NCBI RefSeq assembly: GCF_002257705.1
Contig: NZ_LSLK01000072.1
Coordinates: forward strand, 1 to 64,000
Source: Sporomusa silvacetica DSM 10669
GTDB lineage: Bacteria > Bacillota > Negativicutes > Sporomusales > Sporomusaceae
Reading direction: 5' to 3'
DNA: 64,000 nucleotides
In this document: piece by piece, positions 51,796 through 60,946 of the stretch
Position numbering within the stretch: the stretch's first letter is position 1
Layout of the letters: each line of letters begins with the position of its first letter
Program-made: the position numbers and the translations under genes
Notes under the pieces: model-generated
Databases searched by the model: none
Told to the model about the DNA's origin: nothing
The model's input: the letters and a program-made list of their open reading frames with translations, nothing else

Positions 51796-53601
51796 TTATT
51801 GCTTGCGTTCACGACCACGGATGTGCCGATCTAAAATAAGCTTACGCAAACGAATACTTTGTGGTGTGACTTCTACAGCCTCATCATCATTAATATATTC
51901 AAGTGCCTGTTCCAGACTTAAAATACGCGGCGGTGTTAGACGAATACCGTCATCAGTACCACTAGCCCGCATATTGGTTACATGTTTTTTCTTGCAAGGG
52001 TTAACATCCATATCCATATCCCGGGCATTTTCCCCGATAATCATACCTTCATATACAGGTTGTACGGGGACAACAAACATAATGCCTCTGTCTTGGATAC
52101 TATTAATACCATAACCAGTGGTTTCACCTTGTTCGAACGCTACCAATGCGCCCCGGGTACGGCCGGGAATATCACCTTTATATGGCACATAACCATGAAA
52201 AACATGGTGCATAATGCCATTGCCCTTGGTATTGGTCAAAAACCCTGATCTAAATCCAATTAGTCCACGAGCCGGAACAATGAATTCCATCCGTAAGTAG
52301 CCAGCCAGTTCGATCATATTGACAAGCTCAGCCCGGCGAGTGCCTAAACCTTCCATAACCGGTCCCATAAATTCCTGTGGTACATCAATTGTCAAAAACT
52401 CCATCGGTTCGCAGCGCTTGCCGTTAATCTCCTTATAGATTACCTGCGGCTTGCCGATCTGCAGCTCATAACCTTCGCGGCGCATTGTTTCAATAAGAAT
52501 CGACAAATGCAGTTCACCACGGCCTGCCACCACAAAAGAATCCGGGCTGTCGGTTTCTGTTACCCGCAAGCTAACATTGGTTTCGGCTTCCCTAAACAGA
52601 CGGTCACGAATATGGCGTGACGTAACATACTGGCCTTCTCGTCCGGCAAATGGGCTCGTATTTACCGAAAAAGTCATAGCAAGTGTCGGCTCGTCAATTC
52701 GAATTGCAGGTAGCGCTTCGGGATTCTCGGTATCAGCTACCGTATCACCAATATTAATTGTTTCAAGACCAATCATAGCAACAATGTCACCTAAAGCAGC
52801 CTCTTGGACCTCAGTACGCTTCAGTCCCTCATATATATATAATTTGCCGATTTTGCCTTTGGTTTCCATCTCTCCGTTCACTAATACGACATTTTGGCCG
52901 TTTTTAATTCGTCCTCGTACAACCCGGCCAATAGCAATCCGGCCGACATAATCATCATAATCCAGCGTAGTAATCATAACCTGCAGCGGTCCGTCAATAT
53001 CGCCCCGCGGCGCAGGGATGGTTTTTTCAATACACTCAAACAACGGTTGCAAATTGTCGCTGTCATCATCCATAGCCATTTTGGCAATACCAGCGCGGGC
53101 TGTTGCATATACTACCGGAAAATCAAGCTGTTCATCGTTAGCATCTAGCTCAATAAATAGTTCTAATACCTCGTCAAGAACATCTTCTACCCGCTGATCA
53201 GGACGATCAATTTTGTTGATAACAACAATTGGCTTAATTTTTTGCTCTAAGGCTTTGCGCAATACATACTTGGTCTGAGGCATTGGTCCCTCAAAAGCAT
53301 CTACTAGGAGCAATACACCGTCAACCATATTAAGCACCCGTTCAACCTCACCGCCAAAATCGGCGTGGCCCGGGGTATCAACGATGTTAATTTTGATATT
53401 ATGATACATTACCGCCGTATTTTTAGATAAGATGGTAATGCCACGTTCGCGTTCAAGATCGTTTGAGTCCATAACGCGTTCAATAATATGTTCATTCGCG
53501 CGGAAAACACCGCTTTGTTTGAGCATAGCGTCTACTAAAGTTGTCTTGCCATGGTCAACGTGGGCAATAATTGCGATATTACGTAAGTCATTGCGTTCCA
53601 T
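51796..53601 (-). CDS. typA: translational GTPase TypA/BipA
   Basis: A 601-residue translation-factor GTPase acting on ribosomes, involved in stress and low-temperature growth and ribosome assembly. G1 AHVDHGKTT is near residue 14, RGITILSKN is the switch I segment, DTPGHADFGG is G3 and NKIDRPD is G4. EF-G-like domains and the TypA-specific C-terminus (PARGLIGFRSGFLTNTKGNGIM) follow. Full length. It has its own consensus-like promoter and a hairpin in the leader. Confidence 0.96.
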   Translation of the reverse strand: MERNDLRNIAIIAHVDHGKTTLVDAMLKQSGVFRANEHIIERVMDSNDLERERGITILSKNTAVMYHNIKINIVDTPGHADFGGEVERVLNMVDGVLLLVDAFEGPMPQTKYVLRKALEQKIKPIVVINKIDRPDQRVEDVLDEVLELFIELDANDEQLDFPVVYATARAGIAKMAMDDDSDNLQPLFECIEKTIPAPRGDIDGPLQVMITTLDYDDYVGRIAIGRVVRGRIKNGQNVVLVNGEMETKGKIGKLYIYEGLKRTEVQEAALGDIVAMIGLETINIGDTVADTENPEALPAIRIDEPTLAMTFSVNTSPFAGREGQYVTSRHIRDRLFREAETNVSLRVTETDSPDSFVVAGRGELHLSILIETMRREGYELQIGKPQVIYKEINGKRCEPMEFLTIDVPQEFMGPVMEGLGTRRAELVNMIELAGYLRMEFIVPARGLIGFRSGFLTNTKGNGIMHHVFHGYVPYKGDIPGRTRGALVAFEQGETTGYGINSIQDRGIMFVVPVQPVYEGMIIGENARDMDMDVNPCKKKHVTNMRASGTDDGIRLTPPRILSLEQALEYINDDEAVEVTPQSIRLRKLILDRHIRGRERKQ

Positions 53602-53629
53602 ATAAAATGATAGCCTCCCCTATAATGAG

Positions 53630-53660
53630 CAAAAGGATGCTTATATTTTGCACCCTTTTG
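53630..53660 (-). other. hairpin in the typA 5' leader
   Basis: CAAAAGGATGC and GCACCCTTTTG pair over 11 bases with one G-U, loop of 9, in the transcribed leader between promoter and start codon. It could affect mRNA stability or be an element for regulation. Confidence 0.5.
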
Positions 53661-53678
53661 TAGTGTCATGCACACTCC

Positions 53679-53707
53679 ACTATATTATACCACTTGTCAT
53701 ATGTCAA
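53679..53707 (-). promoter_or_regulatory. sigma-70 promoter of typA
   Basis: On the minus strand TTGACA (53702-53707) and TATAGT (53679-53684) with a 17-base spacer. Confidence 0.75.
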
Positions 53708-53863
53708 ATTAAATTTATTTTACAATGAAAATAGCTTATGGTTACGACCACTAGTATATAAATAAATAAATTCGAAATGCCTGTGCTACTCCCCCAAAAA
53801 CTACAACACCAAGTATACCTCATCTATCCATATTGCTCCTGGCAATGTGGCAAAGTCCTTTAC

Positions 53864-54316
53864 TTATTCTAATGACCCAACAACTTTATTTAAATTAAAC
53901 AAAGCACGGGGATCAACCTTTAATGTTGTATCTTCTTCTCCTAAACCACCATAAACAAACGAAAATCTGAGAAGTCTCTTGTCCACTATGTAAGGCAATG
54001 GAATTCCAAACATTGGTACATTTCCAACGGAAAATCCGGTTACTGATTTAACTTCCTCTTTTGACGCTAATCTGACATTTTTGCAATTTAACAACTGTTT
54101 TATTTCTTTGAAATTAACATGACCTCTTTCCCCTGAAATAACTAACACATGAAAGCCTATACCTGTATACAGTATCAACGTTGGCGCTATTTGAGCAATA
54201 TCAACATTAAAATAATCTGCACCTTCTTGTGCTGTACGAATAGGTATATCATTATAAATTAATTCAAATAAAAAACTGCTTTTTTGCAAAATATCTTTTG
54301 TATTTATATTTTTCAT
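53864..54316 (-). CDS. YbaK/ProX-type aminoacyl-tRNA deacylase domain protein
   Basis: A 150-residue protein of the YbaK/EbsC family, which hydrolyses mischarged tRNAs (for example Cys-tRNA-Pro or Ala-tRNA-Pro). Visible: TAQEGADYFNVDIAQIAPTLIL, then the family core (KNVRLASKEEVKSVTGFSVGNVPMFGIP). GGGAG precedes the ATG. Specificity cannot be told. It is monocistronic. Confidence 0.82.
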   Translation of the reverse strand: MKNINTKDILQKSSFLFELIYNDIPIRTAQEGADYFNVDIAQIAPTLILYTGIGFHVLVISGERGHVNFKEIKQLLNCKNVRLASKEEVKSVTGFSVGNVPMFGIPLPYIVDKRLLRFSFVYGGLGEEDTTLKVDPRALFNLNKVVGSLE

Positions 54317-54496
54317 TTATATAGAAAAACTCCCTTCGTACCGCTTCGGCGTCTCTTATTCTAACGTTATCTTCACTATAGCTAAAATATTATCTTAACT
54401 TGCCTGTTTATGCAATCTATTATCATTCGCAGTGCTATAATGATAATAATGAAATAGAACAAGACAAAACAGGAACTCAGCGAGGAGGTGAACTGA

Positions 54497-55336
54497 ATGC
54501 ATACCCTGTCCAACCTATTTAATCCTATCATTGCAAGACCCAAAAACACGCTGCAATATGTTGAAATTCCACCAAGCAATTTGCTTAAACCCTATATTAG
54601 ATGCTTTTGGGGGTCATCCCCCCCACTTCTATCATCCGGTAAAAATGAACATCGGTCTCATTCCACGCTCATCATCCCTGATGGCTGTATGGATATTGTC
54701 GTTGACATCAATCACATTTCCAATAAACTAAGCGCGGCTTTTTGCGGTATCAATGATACCCCTTTTCATACTGCGGCTACTAATGAGGCAACAACTACTT
54801 CTACATTTGGGATTCGCTTTTACTTCTGGGCTGTTCCTCTGTTTGCTGATACTACCATGAGAGACGCCTTAAATACCTTTATAGATGTCGATAATTATTT
54901 TTATGATTTCAGAAAAAAACTGGCAGACATTCTGTTAGAAAGACCATCGATCATTGACCGGATAGCTGCGGCAGAAGAATATTTGTTAAACTGCCTTCAG
55001 GCATCGCGTCCTATGGACCCCAATATCTTAAATGCTCTGTATTTTATTTTAAAAACAAAAGGCCTAATCTCAATACCTGCCTTATGCACCAAAATAACTA
55101 TCAGTCAAAGACACCTTGAACGCCTGTTTACAGAATTTATCGGTGCTTCGCCAAAAAAGATTTCCGATATAGTAAGGTTTCAAATGATCTGGCAAGACAT
55201 GTATTATTCCCGCAGTCGAAATTTTTGTGATCTTGCGTATCACTACCAATTTGCTCACCAATCTCATTTTATCAACAGTTTTAAAAAGTATGCAGGCAGA
55301 ACCCCTTTGGAAGCTTTGCAGTATGCAGAAAGTTAA
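54497..55336 (+). CDS. AraC-family transcriptional regulator
   Basis: A 279-residue regulator. An N-terminal DUF6597-like sensory domain (LQYVEIPPSNLLKPYIRCFWG, STLIIPDGCMDIVVDI) precedes a C-terminal AraC DNA-binding domain of two helix-turn-helix units (ISIPALCTKITISQRHLERLFTEFIGASPKK and FCDLAYHYQFAHQSHFINSFKKYAGRTP). GAGGAGGTG is upstream of the ATG. It lies next to a flavin reductase-like gene on the same strand, a plausible target. Confidence 0.88.
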   Translation: MHTLSNLFNPIIARPKNTLQYVEIPPSNLLKPYIRCFWGSSPPLLSSGKNEHRSHSTLIIPDGCMDIVVDINHISNKLSAAFCGINDTPFHTAATNEATTTSTFGIRFYFWAVPLFADTTMRDALNTFIDVDNYFYDFRKKLADILLERPSIIDRIAAAEEYLLNCLQASRPMDPNILNALYFILKTKGLISIPALCTKITISQRHLERLFTEFIGASPKKISDIVRFQMIWQDMYYSRSRNFCDLAYHYQFAHQSHFINSFKKYAGRTPLEALQYAES

Positions 55337-55387
55337 CTTGTCGTTTTTTTGCAATACACCAACTATCCTGTATGCTAAAGTAAAGAA

Positions 55388-55481
55388 AATAAGATAAGAC
55401 TTGGCTTGTGCCAAGTCCTTTAGGACGCCGGCAGAAGCCTTAGTCGTTCAATCCAGGGAAAGTTGAACTTTCCATCTGGAA
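55388..55481 (+). repeat. intergenic palindromic repeat, copy H
   Basis: Complete element, nearly identical to copy D, from AATAAGATAAGACTTGGC to CCATCTGGA. It lies between the AraC gene and the flavin reductase gene and ends only 18 bases before the latter's start codon. Confidence 0.9.
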
Positions 55482-55498
55482 ACCCAAGGAGGTCCCCT

Positions 55499-56146
55499 AT
55501 GAAACTTGAAATTCTTACACAAAAACCAGATTTCTTTCAGGAGGAATGGCCCGGACACTACGATATATTTCATTGGTTTGAATTTGTGTGCGGTATTCCC
55601 CACCCGATATTTATGCTTACGACTTATAAAGACAATGGTCAGCCAAATGCCTGTTTACATTCCTGGAGTTCATTTTCCGGCGATGGTGGTGGATTTTACG
55701 CTGTAATGCCCGGCATATTGCAACGGTCACATACCTATCAAAACATCTTGCGAACTAAAGAGTTTTGTGTCAATTTTCTCAGTTCTGCTTACCTTGAAAT
55801 GTGCCAAAAAACCGTTAGCAACAACGACGCTGAAACCGATGAATTTGCAGCAGGCGGGTTTACGCTTGAAACCTCCAAGACCATTACTGCTCCGCGTATA
55901 AAAGAGAGCTTTTTATCCTTGGAATGCAGCCTGGAACTGGAGAAAGATTTATCACAACAGGGAATATCCGCTCTGATCATTGGGAAGGTACATGCCATAG
56001 CACTTGACGAGCGTTTTACTGAAAATGCATTTAAAAGATATGGACAAGATGGTTTTATGTTCAATATACACCAGCCAAAAAATCCGTTAAATGCGGCGGG
56101 AAATCGATCGGGAATAGGAGTTATTGATGTCATAAAAAAACAGTAA
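55499..56146 (+). CDS. flavin reductase-like (FMN-binding split-barrel) protein
   Basis: A 215-residue protein of the flavin reductase domain family: FEFVCGIPHPIFMLTTYKDNGQPNACLHSW, then AVMPGILQRSHTYQNILRTKEFCVNFLS. It should bind FMN and reduce flavins or a small substrate. The start is the ATG at 55499 with AAGGAGG upstream. It follows the AraC-type gene, separated by repeat copy H, so it may be regulated by it. Confidence 0.85.
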   Translation: MKLEILTQKPDFFQEEWPGHYDIFHWFEFVCGIPHPIFMLTTYKDNGQPNACLHSWSSFSGDGGGFYAVMPGILQRSHTYQNILRTKEFCVNFLSSAYLEMCQKTVSNNDAETDEFAAGGFTLETSKTITAPRIKESFLSLECSLELEKDLSQQGISALIIGKVHAIALDERFTENAFKRYGQDGFMFNIHQPKNPLNAAGNRSGIGVIDVIKKQ

Positions 56147-56153
56147 GACCTGT

Positions 56154-56198
56154 AAAAACAGCTAAAACTCAGAATAAATCTGAGTTTTAGCTGTTTTT
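56154..56198. terminator. bidirectional terminator
   Basis: AAAAACAGCTAAAACTCAGA and TCTGAGTTTTAGCTGTTTTT form a perfect 20-bp stem with a 5-base loop between two convergent genes. Confidence 0.92.
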
Positions 56199-56205
56199 AC
56201 TATTT

Positions 56206-57882
56206 CTAAAGTTTTCCCGACCGCATTATCCCATATAGTACCCATACAAACATGAGTATGGCGATAAGAAAACCGATTTCAACGATAGGAAGGTTCCATA
56301 AACGGGAGGCTTGTCCCATTAGGGATAAACTAATAATGATGCTACCCATTAAAATGCTAAAAGCCAATAACATTATGCTTACGGATATTCGGTTGCTAAT
56401 GCGAGCTTGATGTTTTAAAAAAAGTTTTGTTTCACTAAGAGATACGTCTAAATGTACACGTCCTTGATTGACAACGCTGCTTAATTCCTTTACATTTCTG
56501 GGAATATCGTTAAAAAGATCGCCAAAGTCATTGGCTGTTTTCCATACGGATTCGGCAATTGTTTTAGGATGCATTCTTTCCAGCAATAATTTTTCACCAA
56601 AAGGTTCAACAATATCAAAAAGACTTAAAGCCGGGTCAAGCTTTTTTACAACGCCCTCTACAGTGAGTACTGCCTTGCCGACCAATACTAGGTCAGACGG
56701 GATTCGTATGGTATGTTTTTGCGCGATCCGGAAAAAATTAGTAATTGCCTCACCAATACTGATTCTACTTAAAGGCAATCCATAATATGTATCTTTAAAA
56801 AGTTCAATATCATCTCGTAATTGTCGCAGATTTACCTCAGGTGGGACAATTCCTATTCTAAGAATCGCTTTTAGCAAATCATCTGTGTTATTACGTTTAA
56901 GGCCAATCAATAATGATGACAAACCATTTTTCATCTCGGAGCCAATTCTTCCTACCATACCGAAATCTAAAAAGCCAATCACTTCTTTTGGCAGTACGAC
57001 TATATTCCCAGGATGCGGGTCTCCATGAAAAAATCCTTCGATAAATATCTGATGAAAAATGCCTTTGGCAAAACGATTCGCTATCAAGGAAAGCTTATAT
57101 CCTTGCTGTGAGAGTATATCACTTTGGTTTACTTTTATGCCTTGAAGAAATTCTGTGGTAAGAATTTTTTTAGTAGAATAATCCCAATAAACATTAGGAA
57201 TATAAAAATCCGGCTGATCTTTTAATTGAATAGAAATTTTATCCGTATTACGTGCTTCTATGGTGTAATCAAGTTCTTTATGAAGAGACTTGGCAAATTC
57301 GTCAACCATATCGACAATCTGATATTGTTTTGCCCATTGAAAACGATTCTGAGCTGCTACCGCTATTTCGAATAAAATTTCCAGATCTGTTTCAATATTG
57401 GCAGCAATGCCGGGACGCTGAACTTTTACTGCTACTTTTTGTCCCGATTCTAACGTTGCTACATGAACTTGTCCGATAGAAGCCGCAGCCAGCGGCTGCG
57501 GGTCAAATTTATAAAATATTTCCTCGATGTCAGCACCCAGTTCTTCTCTAATTAAATTTTGGACTTGTTCAAAGGAAAAAGCAGAGACGTTGTCCTGTAA
57601 TTTTTCTAAGTGGATAATGATTTCACTCGGTAAAATATCCGGTCTAGTACTGGCAATCTGACCTAATTTTATATAGGTAGGACCCAGTTCTTGCAGGACG
57701 ATCCGAATTCTTTCTCCAAGGTCAGTCGAATTTGCTTCCGATGATTTTATCCACAGCCGTTCATGATAGGGAATTTTTTTGATGAAGTCCATTTCTTCGA
57801 TAAGATAGCCAAACCCTTGATTGGCTAAAATAGTAGCAATTTCACGATAGCGATTGATATGACGCAGTTGTTTGCTAAACAT
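56206..57882 (-). CDS. UbiB/ABC1/AarF-family protein kinase-like protein
   Basis: A 558-residue UbiB-family atypical kinase/ATPase: TYIKLGQIASTRPDILP (the KxGQ motif), EEIFYKFDPQPLAAASIGQVHVATL (A-rich loop), KVAVKVQRPG (Lys), EELDYT-like KELDYTIEARN, GFFHGDPHPGNI and FLDFGMVGRIG. Two C-terminal membrane helices end the protein (SIMLLAFSILMGSIIISLSL, then IVEIGFLIAILMFVWVLYGI). Linked in other bacteria to quinone biosynthesis or lipid homeostasis; the exact role here is unknown. AGGAG precedes the ATG. Confidence 0.9.
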   Translation of the reverse strand: MFSKQLRHINRYREIATILANQGFGYLIEEMDFIKKIPYHERLWIKSSEANSTDLGERIRIVLQELGPTYIKLGQIASTRPDILPSEIIIHLEKLQDNVSAFSFEQVQNLIREELGADIEEIFYKFDPQPLAAASIGQVHVATLESGQKVAVKVQRPGIAANIETDLEILFEIAVAAQNRFQWAKQYQIVDMVDEFAKSLHKELDYTIEARNTDKISIQLKDQPDFYIPNVYWDYSTKKILTTEFLQGIKVNQSDILSQQGYKLSLIANRFAKGIFHQIFIEGFFHGDPHPGNIVVLPKEVIGFLDFGMVGRIGSEMKNGLSSLLIGLKRNNTDDLLKAILRIGIVPPEVNLRQLRDDIELFKDTYYGLPLSRISIGEAITNFFRIAQKHTIRIPSDLVLVGKAVLTVEGVVKKLDPALSLFDIVEPFGEKLLLERMHPKTIAESVWKTANDFGDLFNDIPRNVKELSSVVNQGRVHLDVSLSETKLFLKHQARISNRISVSIMLLAFSILMGSIIISLSLMGQASRLWNLPIVEIGFLIAILMFVWVLYGIMRSGKL

Positions 57883-57897
57883 AGATTTTCTCCTATT

Positions 57898-58023
57898 CTA
57901 TCTACATTTCAAGGGGTTAACGTAGTTACTGCTAATCTCGGTATCATCTGGGTGTATATCGTCCTCAAGATGCCACCACTCTTGTGTCCAACCGGAGAAG
58001 CAACTTGGTATAACTGCTTCAAA
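57898..58023 (-). pseudogene. C-terminal relic of an M15-type D-Ala-D-Ala dipeptidase-like protein
   Basis: On the minus strand a 41-codon frame without start reads FEAVIPSCFSGWTQEWWHLE, then DDIHPDDTEISSNYVNPLKCR. The GWTQEWWH segment matches the C-terminal zinc-site motif EWWH of M15 peptidases (VanX/DdpX-like). The N-terminal part is absent, so it is most likely a gene remnant. The rest of 58024-58168 has no recognised gene, only a short palindrome ACTAGA-gt-TCTAGT. Confidence 0.4.
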
Positions 58024-58168
58024 CTAAGCCTAGTATTGGCTACTTGAGATTGCGATAAACCGCATTTTTTCCTGGGATCTCATCTGCACAAGTACTTTCA
58101 AGCTACCCCTACACTAGAACTCTAGTCTATGTTCAACTAGTCAATTTGAAAATGATAACAGCCTTTTT

Positions 58169-59221
58169 TCAATGCTTGTGTTGATGGTGTGCATCGGGGA
58201 AGTGCTCATGCTTATGAATCAGTGCCGGGTGCCGATGTTGGTGGTTGTGTTTTGTTCCATGTGCAGCAGGGTTATCATGTGTATGTTGATGATGTTCATC
58301 ATGAGTATGTTCGTGTTCGTGTTCTAGCTCTTTGTGCTTATGTTCGTGTTTGTGGTGCTCTGTTAGGTGAAGCCAGATACCCAGCGCCATCAGTGCCCCA
58401 GCAATCACCAGCGGCAGCGTCAATGGTTCACCAAATGCCAGTGCTATTACAGCCCCAATGAACGGAGCAACCGAGAAGTAAGCCCCTGTACGGGCAGTGC
58501 CAAGGAGGCGTAGGCCAACTACGAACAAGGCCAAGCTCACGCCATAGGAGAGAAAACCCACCACCATCGCCAAAACCAGATTAGGCAACGGCGGCAAGGA
58601 TGCGCCGAGCATGAAGGCTAAGGCCAGATTGACCGAACCGGCAACCAGACCTTTGATTGAGGCAATCCACGTTGTATCCGCCAGCGATACCTTGCGCGTC
58701 AAATTGTTGTCAATTCCCCATGCGAAGCACGCGCCCAACAGTGCTAAAGCTGGCCACAGACCGGCAAAGCTGGCATCCCCCTGCCAACTCAAAACCACCG
58801 CACCGGCTACGATGGCGAACATGCCCAGTGCAATGCGTCGGTCGAAGTTTTCCTTGAATGCGAACCAGGCCAGTAAGGCCGTAAATACGCCTTCGGCATT
58901 GAGCAGTAGAGATGCCCCGGATGCAGGCGTCTTGGTTAGGCCAAACATCAATAAGACCGGGGCAACGATGCCACCCGTCACAATCGCACCAGCAAACCAG
59001 AACGCCTCATGGCGTGGCAGTGTAACCGCAGGAGCTTTGGTCATACGACGATATAGAGTTAGACCAATACCGGAGCCAATGTAGAGCAGCCCCGCCAGCA
59101 ACCATGGGTTAACGGCATTTAGTAATAGTTTAGCAAATGGTGTCCCTGCGCCAAATAACAAAGCAGCGGTAAGCGCTGCTAAAATACCAGGTCGGCGGCG
59201 TAACCACTTTTTCTTAGTCAT
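58169..59221 (-). CDS. EamA-family (DMT) transporter with His-rich C-terminal tail
   Basis: A 350-residue protein. Residues 1-290 have about ten membrane helices in two EamA repeats (GILAALTAALLFGAGTPFAKLLL; SASLLLNAEGVFTALLAW; GIDNNLTRKVSLAD). The last 60 residues are a hydrophilic tail with about 24 His, many in HEH and HKH patterns (HHKHEHKHKELEHEHEHTHD). A His tail suggests binding of divalent metal, perhaps Ni, Co or Zn, so this may be a metal-related transporter; inference only. Several starts are possible; ATG at 59221 gives the family N-terminus. Base composition appears more GC-rich than the neighbours, so transfer is possible. Confidence 0.8.
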   Translation of the reverse strand: MTKKKWLRRRPGILAALTAALLFGAGTPFAKLLLNAVNPWLLAGLLYIGSGIGLTLYRRMTKAPAVTLPRHEAFWFAGAIVTGGIVAPVLLMFGLTKTPASGASLLLNAEGVFTALLAWFAFKENFDRRIALGMFAIVAGAVVLSWQGDASFAGLWPALALLGACFAWGIDNNLTRKVSLADTTWIASIKGLVAGSVNLALAFMLGASLPPLPNLVLAMVVGFLSYGVSLALFVVGLRLLGTARTGAYFSVAPFIGAVIALAFGEPLTLPLVIAGALMALGIWLHLTEHHKHEHKHKELEHEHEHTHDEHHQHTHDNPAAHGTKHNHQHRHPALIHKHEHFPDAHHQHKH

Positions 59222-59327
59222 AGCATGTTTCAACTGTAGGTACACCTTCTCCTTTGAGCAGACTTTTTACTTTACAAGTTCAAACTATCAACGCTAGTTC
59301 ATTATTGTCAGCCAATTTGATACCACA

Positions 59328-60425
59328 TCAAAACTCTTTTACCCTTAATGCAAAAATTTCTTCCGGCTTCAAAACTTTAACAATAAATCGAATTAAATCT
59401 TTAGTGAAGTCCACCATTTTTTCTGGCCCCTGCCACGGGTTGCCGAATTGATCGATAATAATCCTCACCACTGGTCGTACTTGTAACTGCGGATGAATCT
59501 CAACGACCACACCAATTTCACCTGTGTCCAATAATACAGTTGTACCAACTGGGTATATCACCACATTTTCCAGGAAAAGATCAACAATCTTAGGATCAAG
59601 CTTAGCCCCTCTGGAGGCTAGTATAATATCATAGGCCTCATGGGGCAAAAAGGCTTTTCTATAAGGCCGATCCGAGGTAATCGCATCATATAGGTCTGCA
59701 ACAGCAACTATTCTCGCATAAATATGAATATTTTCCCCTACCAAACCTCGACAATAACCGGTGCCATCAAAATTTTCATGGTGTTGGAAAGCCACATGAG
59801 CGGATACGAAGGGAATTGGACCAACTCTGCGAATAATTTCAAACCCTTTTTTAGTATGGGTTTGTATTAGCTTCCAATCAGTAGGCGAAATTGCGTCCGT
59901 CTTTTGAACAATTTCGGAGGGAACTAGCAGCATTCCTAAATCGTGCAAAATTGCCCCCATCGCGAGTTCGTGCAACTGCTGGTGATTCAAATTCATTTTG
60001 ATTCCGATCATGATCGATAGTAAGCAGACATTAATCGAATGACCAAATGTATAATCAGCACGAGCACGAATGTCTGTCATTTGTATAAGCACCTGGCGGT
60101 TACCAATCGCATCTTCGATAATCTTCTTCATAGCCTCGCATATTCCGGTTAGATTGAATGTCCGATTTTGACGGATATCGCCGAAAGCTTGACTAGCCAT
60201 TTTGATGATCTCCACTCGGGTTTCTTCGTTAACAATCTCCTCGGGCGTAATTTCCAAGTGTGGATGACTAACAAATACAGAATCTATACCCAGAGTCCCC
60301 AATTTTGAAATCAAATGCTCATCCAAAATTACATTCTCTGACAGCAGAAGATTTCCGGTGGCACTAAAAATATTCCGGGCAATAATCATCCCCGGCTGGA
60401 GTTGCGAAGTTGCTAAACGGAGCAT
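59328..60425 (-). CDS. HD-GYP-domain cyclic-di-GMP phosphodiesterase-like protein
   Basis: A 365-residue protein with an N-terminal DUF3391-like segment (QLQPGMIIARNIFSATGNLLL) and an HD-GYP domain: GHSINVCLLSI, GAILHDLGMLLVP, HTKKGFEIIRR, HVAFQHHENFDGTGYCRGL, VAVADLYDAITSDRPYRKA. The first two motifs and the HD residues look intact, so c-di-GMP hydrolysis is likely. The third-position Pro of GYP is replaced by Cys (GYC). GGGAGG precedes the ATG. It is downstream of a response regulator and a hybrid kinase on the same strand, so it is probably the output of that pathway. Confidence 0.88.
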   Translation of the reverse strand: MLRLATSQLQPGMIIARNIFSATGNLLLSENVILDEHLISKLGTLGIDSVFVSHPHLEITPEEIVNEETRVEIIKMASQAFGDIRQNRTFNLTGICEAMKKIIEDAIGNRQVLIQMTDIRARADYTFGHSINVCLLSIMIGIKMNLNHQQLHELAMGAILHDLGMLLVPSEIVQKTDAISPTDWKLIQTHTKKGFEIIRRVGPIPFVSAHVAFQHHENFDGTGYCRGLVGENIHIYARIVAVADLYDAITSDRPYRKAFLPHEAYDIILASRGAKLDPKIVDLFLENVVIYPVGTTVLLDTGEIGVVVEIHPQLQVRPVVRIIIDQFGNPWQGPEKMVDFTKDLIRFIVKVLKPEEIFALRVKEF

Positions 60426-60521
60426 AGCTATCCTCCCGTCTACTGTTGCTATTCAGGTTTGCACCTTCCACTCAACTAACACATTAACCTGATACAAACT
60501 GTAACATAATACTTACTCTAC

Positions 60522-60926
60522 TTATATATTTTGCTGAACTAGTCCCAGCTTTTCCATCACTTTCACCAGTTGGTCAATGTCTATAGGCTTTGCGGCATAG
60601 GCATCACAACCAAGTTCAAAAGACTGCTGAACATAGTTCGTTTCTCCCAAAGCGGTTACCATGATTACCTTGGCGTGCTCCTCAGGCAAAACCCCATTCT
60701 GCCGTTCCAACTGCCGAATAGTTTTTAGCACTTTAACGCCATCAACTCTAGGCATCATAATATCCAAACAGACCAAGTCGTAAGGATTGTTATCTTTCAG
60801 AGACAATAAAAATGCATCCAAAGCCTCTAACCCATCTACCGTCAAGTCACATTCTCCATACTGAGAAAGAAACTTCGAAAGAAACTTTCTACTAACCATA
60901 TCATCTTCTGCTATTAATATCCTCAT
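60522..60926 (-). CDS. single-domain response regulator (CheY-like)
   Basis: A 134-residue receiver domain without an output domain. The acidic pocket is EDD near residue 7, the phosphorylated Asp about 55 (LVCLDIMMPRVDG), a Thr/Ser position in VTALG, and the Lys in AKPID. It lies 96 bases upstream of the HD-GYP gene and 20 bases after the hybrid kinase, so the three are likely one operon, with this protein as phosphate carrier or sink. Confidence 0.9.
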   Translation of the reverse strand: MRILIAEDDMVSRKFLSKFLSQYGECDLTVDGLEALDAFLLSLKDNNPYDLVCLDIMMPRVDGVKVLKTIRQLERQNGVLPEEHAKVIMVTALGETNYVQQSFELGCDAYAAKPIDIDQLVKVMEKLGLVQQNI

Positions 60927-60946
60927 CCCTATTCCCCCCTAAAACT

